A stretch of 55,858 bases of DNA from JAKQHY01 sp034429475 (GTDB lineage Bacteria; Chloroflexota; Anaerolineae; B4-G1; SLSP01), in assembly GCA_034429475.1 (NCBI GenBank), contig DAOUGD010000122.1, forward strand, positions 1 to 55,858, in the 5' to 3' direction. Each line of letters opens with the position of its first letter. Position 1 is the stretch's first letter. The position numbers and the translations under genes are program-made. Below the pieces are notes generated by a model that saw only the letters and a program-made list of their open reading frames with translations, was not told where the DNA came from and did no database searches. Positions 26,830 to 35,833 of this stretch are shown here, piece after piece.

Positions 26830-29800
26830 TTACTCCTGTGTACGGTTAAGCTTACGCGCCCCGTTCCCATTGATCAAACCAGAAATATCACGCGCCAATC
26901 CCTCCAGAGCGAGGGGCTTAGTCAAAAAATGCGCCACGCCCAACTCCTCCAACGCTGCCCGCTGCGGAGCAACTTCCTCGGCGCTCTCTGCTATCACCAT
27001 AGTGGGAACGTGCGCCATCTGGGGGGTTTGTTTGAGCGTTTCTAACACACTACGGTCATTTATATCAGGTAATGCGAAATCCACCAATACCAACGCCGGC
27101 CGCATAGCCTCTAACAATTTCAGAGCTGCATCTCCGGAGCGCGCCGTGCGCACCCCAATCCCCTGGAGTTGCAGGGCGGAACGCAGCGTATCCAACGTTG
27201 CCCGATCGTCATCCACCACCAAAACCGGCCCGCGCTTCTCCAATACGCGCCGCACCAGCATCACGAACTGCTTGGTATGCAACGGCTTCGTCAAATAATC
27301 CAAAGCGCCCAGGCTCAGTCCCTGCTCTTTTTCCGGGACCGCCGAGACGATGACCACCGGAATGTCAGCCGTTTCTGCATCGCGCTTGAGCAGTTGTAAG
27401 ACTTCAAAACCGCTTAAATCCGGCAGTCGGACGTCCAGGGAAACGATGGCCGGCAAATGTTGGCGGGCCAACCGCAGAGCCACCTCACCCGAAGTTGTCG
27501 TGAGCACCTGCATCCCTTCGACTTCCAATGCCGCTTTGAGAACGTTGGTGAATTCCTCATCCTCGTCCACAAGGAGCGCGGTCCCTAGCGTCTTCTGTTC
27601 GGCAAAACTCACCGGGGGTTCCCCCACATCTGCGGTCGGTTCGCCCTCGGCCAGCGGGATGGAAAACGTGAAGACACTGCCCATTCCCAATCGGCTCTCC
27701 AGCCAGATTTCGCCGCCGTGCATCTGGATCAGGGACAGCGAAATCGCCAATCCCAGGCCGGTGCCCGACACTTCGTAGACCGCCGGATCATCCTCGATGC
27801 GGTAGAAGCGGTCAAAAATCTTCTTCTGGTTCTCGGGGGCGATGCCGATGCCGGTATCCGCCACAGCCACATTCATGGCGCCGTTCCGCACATAGGCGTA
27901 GACGGCGATTTCACCGCCGACCGGCGTGTACTTATAGGCATTGCCCATCAAATTCGTGAGAATCTGAATGAGACGCGCCTGGTCGCCATAGACTTTGGGC
28001 AGGGCGGGAGGCAACACCAGCCGCAACCGCTGCTCTTTATCCTCCACTTTGGGCCGCAACAAATCCCGCACCTGCTCGATCAGGGAGCCAATCGCCACAG
28101 ACACGCGCTGCAATTCCACCCGGCCGGTCTCTATGCGTGAAATATCCAGCAAATCGTTGACCAAGTCGGTTAACCGGCCGGCATTCGTCTTCACCTTCTT
28201 CAAGAAATCCGTCTGAAGCTCTCCCAACGGCCCGGTGACGCCCGCCAACAACAAATCCACGTACCCCACAATAGAAGTCATCGGCGTGCGCAACTCGTGC
28301 GAGACCGTAGACACAAATTCACTCTTGGCGCGGTCTGCCGCCACTTCGGAAGTCACGTCCCGAAACACGGAGACAACGCCCAGGAATTCCAGTCCCGGCG
28401 AGATCACCGGCGACAGATGGACGCTCACCATCTTGCGCCCCACTTCGAGGCGATGCGCCAGGAAGCCCTCGGCATCGTGACTCTGGGGTTTGGTACGCCA
28501 TTCTTCAATTTTTGCCAGCCAGTCCCGCGCTGCGCTGCCGTAGAGACCGAAGATGTCATCTTGGAAACGCCCCAAGGCCTGCGTACGGCTGATGGAGAGA
28601 ATGCGTTCGGAGGCCGCATTGAACAGGATCACGCGCCCGTTGGCGTCGGCCACCATCACGCCATCGGCAATGCCCTCCAGGATCGCCTCATTCTTAACCG
28701 CTTCAATTTGCTGACTGCGCAGCATCATCCCCAAACTCTCGGCCTGTTCGCGGATGAGGCGATATAGCTCCGCATTGCTTAACGCATTGCCCAACTGCAC
28801 CGCAGCCGCTTCTACCAACTGTAGTCCTGTCTCATCGAAGGCGTCGGTTATCGGCGATTGCAGCAGAATGACCCCCAACGGCTCGCCGGTTCCCCCCAAA
28901 ATCGGCACCACCATCAAGGAGTGGATCAACGAATCCGTCGTAGACGTGTCCAGATCGGCCGGGTCAACGTCCGCAACAATCACGGGCCGTTTTCCCTTCA
29001 GGGCGCGCCCCACCACCCCACGATCCACCGCAAAGGGCGACACGCGCCCACCGGGCGGAATGGGTTCGGTGTGCCCAATGGCCGCCCGATAGACCAGTTC
29101 ACCGGTGCTCCGATCCACCAGGATGACCGAACTCTTGGAGGCTCGCACGGCTTTCTGCAACAACATCAGGGCCTGGCTCAGCACCCGATCCATGTCCAGG
29201 CTGGCAACCAATTCGGAGGCGATGTGGTAAAGCACCTCGGAACGGTCACTCTGCACCCGCAGGTCTTCCAGGGCCTCGGCTAACTCCTGGGTACGCTCGG
29301 CCACCCGCTCTTCCAGTTCAACGCTGAACTTCTTGACAGCCTCGAACAGGCGCGCATTTTCCACCGCCACCGCCACCTGGTCCGCCAGGGAAGTCAAAAT
29401 CGCCACGTCGGTGGGGGTAAAATCGCCGGCCGCCTTGCGCTCTGCCGAGATCACCCCTACGGAGCGTCCTTCGACCATCAAAGGGGCCACCACTGTTGAC
29501 CCCACCAGGATCGGCCCCGGCACAAAGCGCACGTCGGCCTGCGTGTCGTCAATGACCAGCGGCATCCCCATCTGCGCGACCTTGCCCACCAATCCATCGC
29601 CGATGCGAAAGGATTGGGCGCCCAGCAACTCCAGGGAATATCCCGAAGAAGCCAATGGCGTCAAACGCCCCCCGGCTTGATCCTGGAGATAAATGGTGGC
29701 GTAATCATATTCCAGCAAATTGGTCACGGCCTGCACGACGGTGTTCAGCACCAACGGTAAGTCCAACTTTGTCGTAATTGAGCGGCTCAATTCGTTGAAC

Positions 29801-31866
29801 AGGCGCAGCGTATTGACCTGCCGACGCAAGTCCTCGACCAGGCGGTTGTTCTCAATCGCCAGGGAGACCTGGGTAGCAAAGAGTTCGATGACCTCGGCCG
29901 TCGCCGCTGTCGGGGCGCGACCATTCACCGGGTCATCCACGCTCATCATGCCCACCACATCGCCACGGCTGCCCCGCAAGGGAATGACAAACGAGTCCAA
30001 CGGATGCCAATCGCCGGGTAGTCGCCCAACGTCTTCCGCCTCGGGAATAAAAACGTCAATTCCATCCAAGAGGTTGGCATACTCGGCGGGGATGTAATAA
30101 CACTGCCCCAGGCGGAATTGTTCCTGGCAGAGCGCCTTGATTTGCGTCCACGTGTGCCGCGCCTTCTTCATCCGCTGGAGGTCAGCCAAGGGAATGCCGG
30201 CGCCGGCTACCCGCCGCAAATAGGTTCCTTCTAACACACTGATCAGCACGACATTGAACCCGCTGCCCTCTTGCACTGCATACGCCACGTCCAGCAAGAT
30301 GTCTTCCAGAGAACGGTCGGAACGCATTGTGCGGCTAACTTCCAGCAGCAGGGACATCTGTTCCGCGCGCTGATGCAGTAACGCGCCGCGTTGCAGTTGC
30401 TCCTGATAGCGGTGCGCATTGCCAACCGCCACGGAGGCCTGCACCGCCAAGCCCTCCACAAACTCGATGGTCGCCCTGGTAAAGGCATGTGGGCGGCTGC
30501 TTTGGAGCAGAATCGTAGCGGCCAGCCGCTGCTCGTAAAAGACCGGCGTCACCAACAAAGTGCGCGCTCCCGCCGGATATAGCTCCGCATCGGGCAGCGC
30601 GGCGACGTCTGCCAGATAGACTGACTCCTGTTTTTCGACGAGCGCCCCCATAGAGGAGCCGAAGCGCTGTTCTTGAAGGATAGCCTGAATATCGGCCAGG
30701 GACTCTTCCGTATACCCCTGATGCGTGCGCAGGGACGTCGCCCCTTCCTCAAAGCGCAGCACCATCCCCGCTTCCGCCGCGCTGAAACGCACGGCCTCCG
30801 CCAGGACTTCGCTCAAAATGTAATCCAAATCCACGGTGGCAGTGATTTCGCGCGTCACCCTTTGCAGGGACTCCAGCGCCGCTAGACGACGGCGCAGTTC
30901 CACATCGGTTTGCATATAGAGGCGCGCGTTTTCAATCGCGACCGCCGCCTGCTCCCCCATAATGCGGAGCAAACTTAGCTCATCTTCGGTAAAATGATGC
31001 GGCTCAGTAAACTGGATGGAAAGTAATCCAATGGGCTTGTCCCCACGGTACAGAGGTAAATCCGCAAAGGCCCGGAAGCCCTCTTCTTTGGCCATAGGCG
31101 CAATCGCCGCCGAATCCGGTTCCGCCATGATGTCCGCCGAAACCACCAGTTCCTTGGCTACCACGGCGTGCGCCCGGCCGCCGGCGACGAGTGGGATTCC
31201 CTGTGAGCGTTTCCAGTAACGGTCGGAGATGCCCACGGCGGCGGCCATATTGAGCGTGTTGGTCAGAGGGTCTACCTCAAAGATGACGGTGCGCTGACAA
31301 CGCAACCCATGGGACACCGCCCGCACAATTTCCTGCAACACGACTTCCAGGTCCAACGTGGTTCCCACCGTTGAGGCGACATCCACGACGTACTTTAGTT
31401 GCTCCAAACGCTGCTGCGATGTGGCGTACTGTTGCGCGATCTGGTTATAGCGACTTTTCTCCACTACCGCCAGACGCGCCAACTGCACCACAGCCGCCAT
31501 CCATGTCAACGCCTCTGCGCCAAAAGGCTGCCGCGCGCGATACAAGAACAAAGTACCCTGCCAGGGCGTCACAACAACGGGGATCAGCAGCACACCCGCC
31601 GGTTCCGAACCAAAGCGCGTGTCAAAGGACTGCTGCGGTGTAGCAACTGCTCCTAGCTGCCCCAGCATTGCCGTCCACGTCTCGGAAGACAGCGGGGCCG
31701 CAAGGACAGACATGGTTTGGGGGCCGGGTGACTGCCAGATCCAGGCGCCCGCAGTGGCATCCAGCAACGGCAAACTAGCCTCCAACGCAATCTGCCAGAC
31801 GGCTTCGGCGTTGGCGGTTCCGGCCAGTTGTTCGCCAATCGTTTGTAACTCGTCTACACGCTGCAC
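26830..31866 (-). CDS. Very large soluble hybrid histidine kinase (multi-GAF, PAS, HisKA, HATPase, two REC)
   Basis: About 1,680 residues. Order: a weak N-terminal GAF (to ~140), four clearer GAF domains (~165-325, 335-490, 510-680, 690-850), a coiled coil (FSVELEERVAERTQEL), a further GAF (~895-1060), PAS (~1085-1200), HisKA with FVSTVSHELRTPMTSIVGY (His near 1190), HATPase with NLMGNAYKYTP, DTGIGIAPE and GTGLGLAIS, then two receiver domains (Asp in SLDVRLPD and VLVDFALPD). No membrane helix is visible, so it senses cytoplasmic small molecules or redox state. I chose the GTG at 31866, preceded by AGGAG; a GTG at 31884 is possible. It precedes a CheY-like gene and follows a REC-GGDEF gene. 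Confidence 0.93.
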   Translation of the reverse strand: MQRVDELQTIGEQLAGTANAEAVWQIALEASLPLLDATAGAWIWQSPGPQTMSVLAAPLSSETWTAMLGQLGAVATPQQSFDTRFGSEPAGVLLIPVVVTPWQGTLFLYRARQPFGAEALTWMAAVVQLARLAVVEKSRYNQIAQQYATSQQRLEQLKYVVDVASTVGTTLDLEVVLQEIVRAVSHGLRCQRTVIFEVDPLTNTLNMAAAVGISDRYWKRSQGIPLVAGGRAHAVVAKELVVSADIMAEPDSAAIAPMAKEEGFRAFADLPLYRGDKPIGLLSIQFTEPHHFTEDELSLLRIMGEQAAVAIENARLYMQTDVELRRRLAALESLQRVTREITATVDLDYILSEVLAEAVRFSAAEAGMVLRFEEGATSLRTHQGYTEESLADIQAILQEQRFGSSMGALVEKQESVYLADVAALPDAELYPAGARTLLVTPVFYEQRLAATILLQSSRPHAFTRATIEFVEGLAVQASVAVGNAHRYQEQLQRGALLHQRAEQMSLLLEVSRTMRSDRSLEDILLDVAYAVQEGSGFNVVLISVLEGTYLRRVAGAGIPLADLQRMKKARHTWTQIKALCQEQFRLGQCYYIPAEYANLLDGIDVFIPEAEDVGRLPGDWHPLDSFVIPLRGSRGDVVGMMSVDDPVNGRAPTAATAEVIELFATQVSLAIENNRLVEDLRRQVNTLRLFNELSRSITTKLDLPLVLNTVVQAVTNLLEYDYATIYLQDQAGGRLTPLASSGYSLELLGAQSFRIGDGLVGKVAQMGMPLVIDDTQADVRFVPGPILVGSTVVAPLMVEGRSVGVISAERKAAGDFTPTDVAILTSLADQVAVAVENARLFEAVKKFSVELEERVAERTQELAEALEDLRVQSDRSEVLYHIASELVASLDMDRVLSQALMLLQKAVRASKSSVILVDRSTGELVYRAAIGHTEPIPPGGRVSPFAVDRGVVGRALKGKRPVIVADVDPADLDTSTTDSLIHSLMVVPILGGTGEPLGVILLQSPITDAFDETGLQLVEAAAVQLGNALSNAELYRLIREQAESLGMMLRSQQIEAVKNEAILEGIADGVMVADANGRVILFNAASERILSISRTQALGRFQDDIFGLYGSAARDWLAKIEEWRTKPQSHDAEGFLAHRLEVGRKMVSVHLSPVISPGLEFLGVVSVFRDVTSEVAADRAKSEFVSTVSHELRTPMTSIVGYVDLLLAGVTGPLGELQTDFLKKVKTNAGRLTDLVNDLLDISRIETGRVELQRVSVAIGSLIEQVRDLLRPKVEDKEQRLRLVLPPALPKVYGDQARLIQILTNLMGNAYKYTPVGGEIAVYAYVRNGAMNVAVADTGIGIAPENQKKIFDRFYRIEDDPAVYEVSGTGLGLAISLSLIQMHGGEIWLESRLGMGSVFTFSIPLAEGEPTADVGEPPVSFAEQKTLGTALLVDEDEEFTNVLKAALEVEGMQVLTTTSGEVALRLARQHLPAIVSLDVRLPDLSGFEVLQLLKRDAETADIPVVIVSAVPEKEQGLSLGALDYLTKPLHTKQFVMLVRRVLEKRGPVLVVDDDRATLDTLRSALQLQGIGVRTARSGDAALKLLEAMRPALVLVDFALPDINDRSVLETLKQTPQMAHVPTMVIAESAEEVAPQRAALEELGVAHFLTKPLALEGLARDISGLINGNGARKLNRTQE

Positions 31867-31916
31867 CCTTGACTCCTCACCCACGCGAGGCTGCCCACAT
31901 TGTGGGCAATCTGGGC

Positions 31917-32813
31917 TTACTGTTTTCGCGCCGACGCGCGGCGCGCTTCCGCCGCCGCCTCGGTAATCTCCCGAATGTCAGTAAACGGCCCATTATCCGC
32001 CGACAACCCACCTACCTGCAAGCTCATTAACGGCACATGCACTTCTTCGCCCTGGTCATTTTGGATGACCAGGTAGCCTTGCATCCGCGTCATAAAGTCG
32101 TAGTGGGTGCCAACACTGTCAGCGAAGCGTTTGACGATTTCATCACGCAAGGGGGTAATCAGTTCTTTGCGAGTGACCACGATAAAATCATCGCCGCCAA
32201 TGTGACCGATAAAGTCATCGGGAGTGCCCATCTCTTCGACGATCTCGTTCAGTAACATCCCCGTGAAGCGCAGCACTTCCTCGCCGGCGACGAAGCCGTA
32301 GAACTCGCTAAAGGCATCCAACCCGCTAATGCCGATATACAAGATTCCCCAATCATCCTTGCGCATCAATTCCCGCAGCTGCTGCTCAATCAAACGGCCA
32401 CTGGCCAGACCCGTACTGGGGCTGGTCAACGCGGCGACCTCGGCGCTCTTGATGGTGTTGCGCACCCGCAAGCGGAGTTCTTCCACGTCAAAGGGTTTGG
32501 TGATGTAGTCATCCGCCCCCAGTTCCAGACCGTGGATTTTGTCGCTGCGCTCATCTTTTTGCGTCAAGAAGATGATAGGGATGTGGCTGGTACGCAAATT
32601 GGTGCGCAACAGGCGACATACTTCGTAGCCGTCAATGTCGGGCAACATGATGTCCAAGACAATGACGTTGGGCATCCGCTGTCGGGTCATTTCCAGGGCT
32701 ACACCGCCGCGCGGGGCCACATACACTTCGTACCCTTGCGACTTAAAATATAATTGCAGCATATTGGAAATATCGAAATCATCCTCAACGACCAGGATAC
32801 GACCATCACTCAT
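31917..32813 (-). CDS. Response regulator with degenerate GGDEF output domain
   Basis: A 298-residue protein. The receiver domain (residues 1-120) has VVEDDFD, VIVLDIMLPD (Asp54) and ITKPFDVEEL. The output domain (130-298) is GGDEF-like with GGDDF at 206-210. The first metal-binding stretch, normally like ILYVDIDNF, reads ILYIGISGL, so key Asp residues are lost. I infer that it does not make cyclic di-GMP and may bind nucleotide or protein instead. AGGAGG stands before the ATG. It is the gene just upstream of the giant hybrid kinase, and phosphotransfer between them is plausible. Confidence 0.88.
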   Translation of the reverse strand: MSDGRILVVEDDFDISNMLQLYFKSQGYEVYVAPRGGVALEMTRQRMPNVIVLDIMLPDIDGYEVCRLLRTNLRTSHIPIIFLTQKDERSDKIHGLELGADDYITKPFDVEELRLRVRNTIKSAEVAALTSPSTGLASGRLIEQQLRELMRKDDWGILYIGISGLDAFSEFYGFVAGEEVLRFTGMLLNEIVEEMGTPDDFIGHIGGDDFIVVTRKELITPLRDEIVKRFADSVGTHYDFMTRMQGYLVIQNDQGEEVHVPLMSLQVGGLSADNGPFTDIREITEAAAEARRASARKQ

Positions 32814-32846
32814 TCTCTACCTCCTCACGATCACAAAACCGTATGG

Positions 32847-33920
32847 TTAGTGATATGCTTTTGCCTTAATTTGTGCGATCAGCGACTCGTCCAGTTTCTT
32901 CTCAAAACTGCGCAGAGCCGCCAATTCAAAGCCATGGTGGGTCGCTAATGTATCAATGCGACGCACTTTCTCTAATGAGAGGTCTTTGCCAATAGAATAA
33001 TCCTCAAATAACCCTTCAAATGTTAAAGTGATTGCCTCTGCTAAACACCCATACGTCAAATCTGGGGGCAGGCCATAATCAAAACCAAAATCAATCTGCC
33101 CAGGAACCCGTACCAGCCCCCCATCAATCACCAACACATCATCCCGCGCCCGGCTGACCTGCCAGGACACGTCTCTGGGACGCGACACGTCACAAACCAC
33201 CGCTCCCCGGCGCAGCATCTCCGGTTGAATCAAATTACCGCCGGAACTGGTCACTGTGACCACGACTTCGGCAGCGGAGATGTTCAAAACATCTTCAGAG
33301 ACCCCCACATCCGCACAGCCCATGGTGCGCACTTTGTCAGCCACCGCCTCCAAACTCTCACGCTGCCGGCCAATTAACAGCATCTGCCCAATGTGCGGCG
33401 CCAACAACTGCGATACCGCTTGCCCGATCGCTCCTCCAGCGCCCACAATGGCCACCACCGAGCGGGCCAGATCAATCCCCATCCGGCGAGCAGCCTCTTG
33501 AGTGGCGTAAACAGAAACCGCCGCCGTGTAACTGTCGCCAGAAGTGACGGCAATATCTAAAGCATTGGCAATGGTGCGCCCCCCATCGCCGATTACAGAC
33601 GTATAGGCGCCCAATCCCAAAATCTTGGCCCCCAGACTTTCGGCCAGGTGCCCGGCAGCGATAATTTTGCGGTAAACCTCCTTCGGCGAAAGCGCCAACA
33701 TACGCTGGGTGGTGTAAGGGACGGCAATGAGCCACCCCTCAATTTCTTTTCCGGTCGCCACTGACCGCGCACCGGTGATATGGGATAAACGCACCGGCGG
33801 CCAGAAACGGCTCAAAAAGTGAATGGCCGGTTCCGGCAGCATTTTGCCCAAAAAAGGATATTTACGAGCGACATCCCGCTTCGGATCAATTGGATGAATA
33901 ATAAAGGCAAACGAATCCAT
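32847..33920 (-). CDS. Long-chain acyl-ACP reductase-like protein (AAR family)
   Basis: A 357-residue protein resembling cyanobacterial acyl-ACP reductase (~340 residues). GLGAYTSVIGDGG, TSGDSYTAAVSVYA, the Rossmann VVAIVGAGGAIGQAVSQLL (residues 155-173) and TYGCLAEAITLTFEG follow in AAR order. Cys292 in YGCLAEA matches the position of the catalytic Cys of AAR, as I recall it (ACFAES). The enzyme would reduce fatty acyl-ACP/CoA to aldehyde with NADPH. No aldehyde deformylating oxygenase is in the window, so the aldehyde may go to alcohols or ether lipids. It follows the beta-helix gene with an 11-base gap. Confidence 0.82.
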   Translation of the reverse strand: MDSFAFIIHPIDPKRDVARKYPFLGKMLPEPAIHFLSRFWPPVRLSHITGARSVATGKEIEGWLIAVPYTTQRMLALSPKEVYRKIIAAGHLAESLGAKILGLGAYTSVIGDGGRTIANALDIAVTSGDSYTAAVSVYATQEAARRMGIDLARSVVAIVGAGGAIGQAVSQLLAPHIGQMLLIGRQRESLEAVADKVRTMGCADVGVSEDVLNISAAEVVVTVTSSGGNLIQPEMLRRGAVVCDVSRPRDVSWQVSRARDDVLVIDGGLVRVPGQIDFGFDYGLPPDLTYGCLAEAITLTFEGLFEDYSIGKDLSLEKVRRIDTLATHHGFELAALRSFEKKLDESLIAQIKAKAYH

Positions 33921-33931
33921 TCAGCCCCTTA

Positions 33932-35185
33932 TCAGTCGCGTGGGAATTTTCGTGGATGAAGTTGCTCGCCATTTTTAACCTTCAGGTGATCGCTGTCTTC
34001 ATAATAAATGTTCGACGCAATAATCCGCCTTTCAGGGGAAGGAATTAAAATGACATCGGATTCGATCATACGTGCAGGCATCACAATCATGCCGGACCCA
34101 ATCCGCACGTTGTGACCCACTGCGCCGCCAATGGCCGTCATGCCAGTTTCTTCCAAACGCCCGCCGAAAAGTGCGCGGATCGGACGATCCACCAGGTAGA
34201 AGTCGGTGAACGTGTTGCCGGCGCCGATAAAGGATTCCCGTCCGACGACGCACATCTGGAGGCAGGTGTTTTGCGCCACCATGCACTCCGGCATCAAAAC
34301 CGTGCGATAAAGCGCGGCGCGAAACGGCAGGAAGGTGCCGTTTCCCACTACGCTCAACATCAACTGACAGCCGTGATCAATCGTCACGTTGTCCCCGATA
34401 ATGCAGTTACGCACAATGACGCCAGGGCCAATTTTGACGTTGTTACCGATGAAAGAAGGACCCTGAATAACAGCGGTGGGGTCAATATCACAGTCTTTGC
34501 CCATCTCGACGATACCTGAAGTGGTCAACACCTGCTTGCGCTCCAGCATGCCCCGCCACAGCAGTTTTAAGGCCAGGAAGGCATCCCCATTCAGGCGACT
34601 TTCATAGCGCGCGCCAATGGCGAAAATGCCGAAGTCAATGTTGGCGTGCAAAATGTGCATCCAATGCTCAATGGAAAGGAAGGGCTTGGTAGGCAGATGG
34701 TAAACCAGGTCGCCGTAAGCATCCGACATGTGGGTCGGGACATGGTAAAACCCAATCCGGCGCGGCGCGGTGTCAATCACTAAGGGGCGGACCACCGGCT
34801 CAATCCCGTAAGGGTAATACCAGAGATCAGCAACAAAGTAGTTGCCCTGCCGCCGAATACCCCTTTGGAGATACATGGCTTGTCCCGTGATGGCCTTATC
34901 ATCCAGGGAGAAGGCGACCTGGCAGGCCTTACCGGAGGCCTTGGCACGGGTGATAAACTCTTCGATGAAGACCTCGTCAAAATACAGATTGTCGCGGTAT
35001 ACCAACGTTTCGGCGCGGTCTTTCTCAATTTCGTTGATGGAATCTACTTCCCGTTCCTCGGTGGTATATTGAGCCAATAGGTCCCGCTGAAACAGCCACA
35101 AAGGCTTATTCAGCACACTCAAATCGCGTGCTGGTTCGTTAAATGGGGGTATTTTTCTTTTATCTTGCAGAATAACTTTACGCAC
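33932..35185 (-). CDS. Left-handed beta-helix (hexapeptide-repeat) nucleotidyltransferase-like protein
   Basis: A 417-residue protein. The N-terminal ~210 residues are of mixed fold and include DLSVLNKPLWLFQRDLLAQY and RDNLYFDEVFIEEF, as in GlmU-related proteins, but they lack a clear GxGTRM pyrophosphorylase loop. From ~225 on there are hexapeptide repeats (DIDPTAVIQGPSFIGNNVKI, GPGVIVRNCIIGDNVTIDHG, VGRESFIGAGNTF, GGAVGHNVRIGSG), which build a left-handed beta helix typical of acyltransferases and sugar-nucleotide enzymes. It starts at GTG 35185, 12 bases after the V4R gene. With the acyl-ACP reductase and hydrolase genes beside it, a role in lipid or glycolipid modification is inferred. 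Confidence 0.75.
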   Translation of the reverse strand: MRKVILQDKRKIPPFNEPARDLSVLNKPLWLFQRDLLAQYTTEEREVDSINEIEKDRAETLVYRDNLYFDEVFIEEFITRAKASGKACQVAFSLDDKAITGQAMYLQRGIRRQGNYFVADLWYYPYGIEPVVRPLVIDTAPRRIGFYHVPTHMSDAYGDLVYHLPTKPFLSIEHWMHILHANIDFGIFAIGARYESRLNGDAFLALKLLWRGMLERKQVLTTSGIVEMGKDCDIDPTAVIQGPSFIGNNVKIGPGVIVRNCIIGDNVTIDHGCQLMLSVVGNGTFLPFRAALYRTVLMPECMVAQNTCLQMCVVGRESFIGAGNTFTDFYLVDRPIRALFGGRLEETGMTAIGGAVGHNVRIGSGMIVMPARMIESDVILIPSPERRIIASNIYYEDSDHLKVKNGEQLHPRKFPRD

Positions 35186-35197
35186 AGAACTCTCACT

Positions 35198-35833
35198 TTA
35201 GTCCAACGTCGCCTTACTGATCTGCATCGTACACACCGGGTCGCCACAGGCCAGACATGTCGTCTCTTCAACCCAAAAATGCTGCCCGCGCGTCACCCAG
35301 TAAAGCGATTCCTCCAATAACCCCACCATCAATGCACACGCCGGGCTTTCGGTATGCCGATTCCAACACAACCCGGAGCGTTCCATCACAAAGAAGTAGT
35401 ATTGTGCATCCTCGCCGAGGACAATCTGCTGATCGGCATAACGATTCAAAATTTCCGCCAAGACTTCCAGGCCAAGGTGAACACGCAAGGAAATCGGTAA
35501 AAAGCGCAGGGCAAAATCAGCAACCCCAGCCACGCCGCCCAAACCGTCCATGCCGTACTTAAAACAAATGTGCCCAATCTGCTGGCTTAATCGCCGCCCC
35601 CCGCGCACCCCATAGATGCCTTCCAGAGCTTGAAAAAGCCGGCCCGCCTCCTCAAACGTCAAACCCGGTTCAAAGTTAGGAAGTGGAAAGTTATCAATCA
35701 GATGTTGCAATCGCGCCGTATTTAACACCGCGCTCGCGCCGTTCTTCCCCAACGTCTCATACATTGCCATCAACAAAATACGCGAGATGCGATTGGGGAA
35801 GTGATATGCCTGGTTCGTCAGCGATTCACTCAC
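35198..35833 (-). CDS. V4R (4-vinyl reductase/TRAPP-like) domain protein
   Basis: A 211-residue protein. The V4R domain (PF02830) fills the C-terminal half, ending TTCLACGDPVCTMQISKATL, the typical C-x2-CGxPxC pattern. Additional Cys at GLCWNR and SPACALM could complete a metal or ligand site. V4R proteins share a fold with TRAPP Bet3, BchJ and the sensor half of XylR, and bind small hydrophobic ligands or act as adaptors. The GTG start overlaps the stop of the alpha/beta hydrolase (GTGA, 35830-35833), so the two are coupled. Confidence 0.85.
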   Translation of the reverse strand: MSESLTNQAYHFPNRISRILLMAMYETLGKNGASAVLNTARLQHLIDNFPLPNFEPGLTFEEAGRLFQALEGIYGVRGGRRLSQQIGHICFKYGMDGLGGVAGVADFALRFLPISLRVHLGLEVLAEILNRYADQQIVLGEDAQYYFFVMERSGLCWNRHTESPACALMVGLLEESLYWVTRGQHFWVEETTCLACGDPVCTMQISKATLD

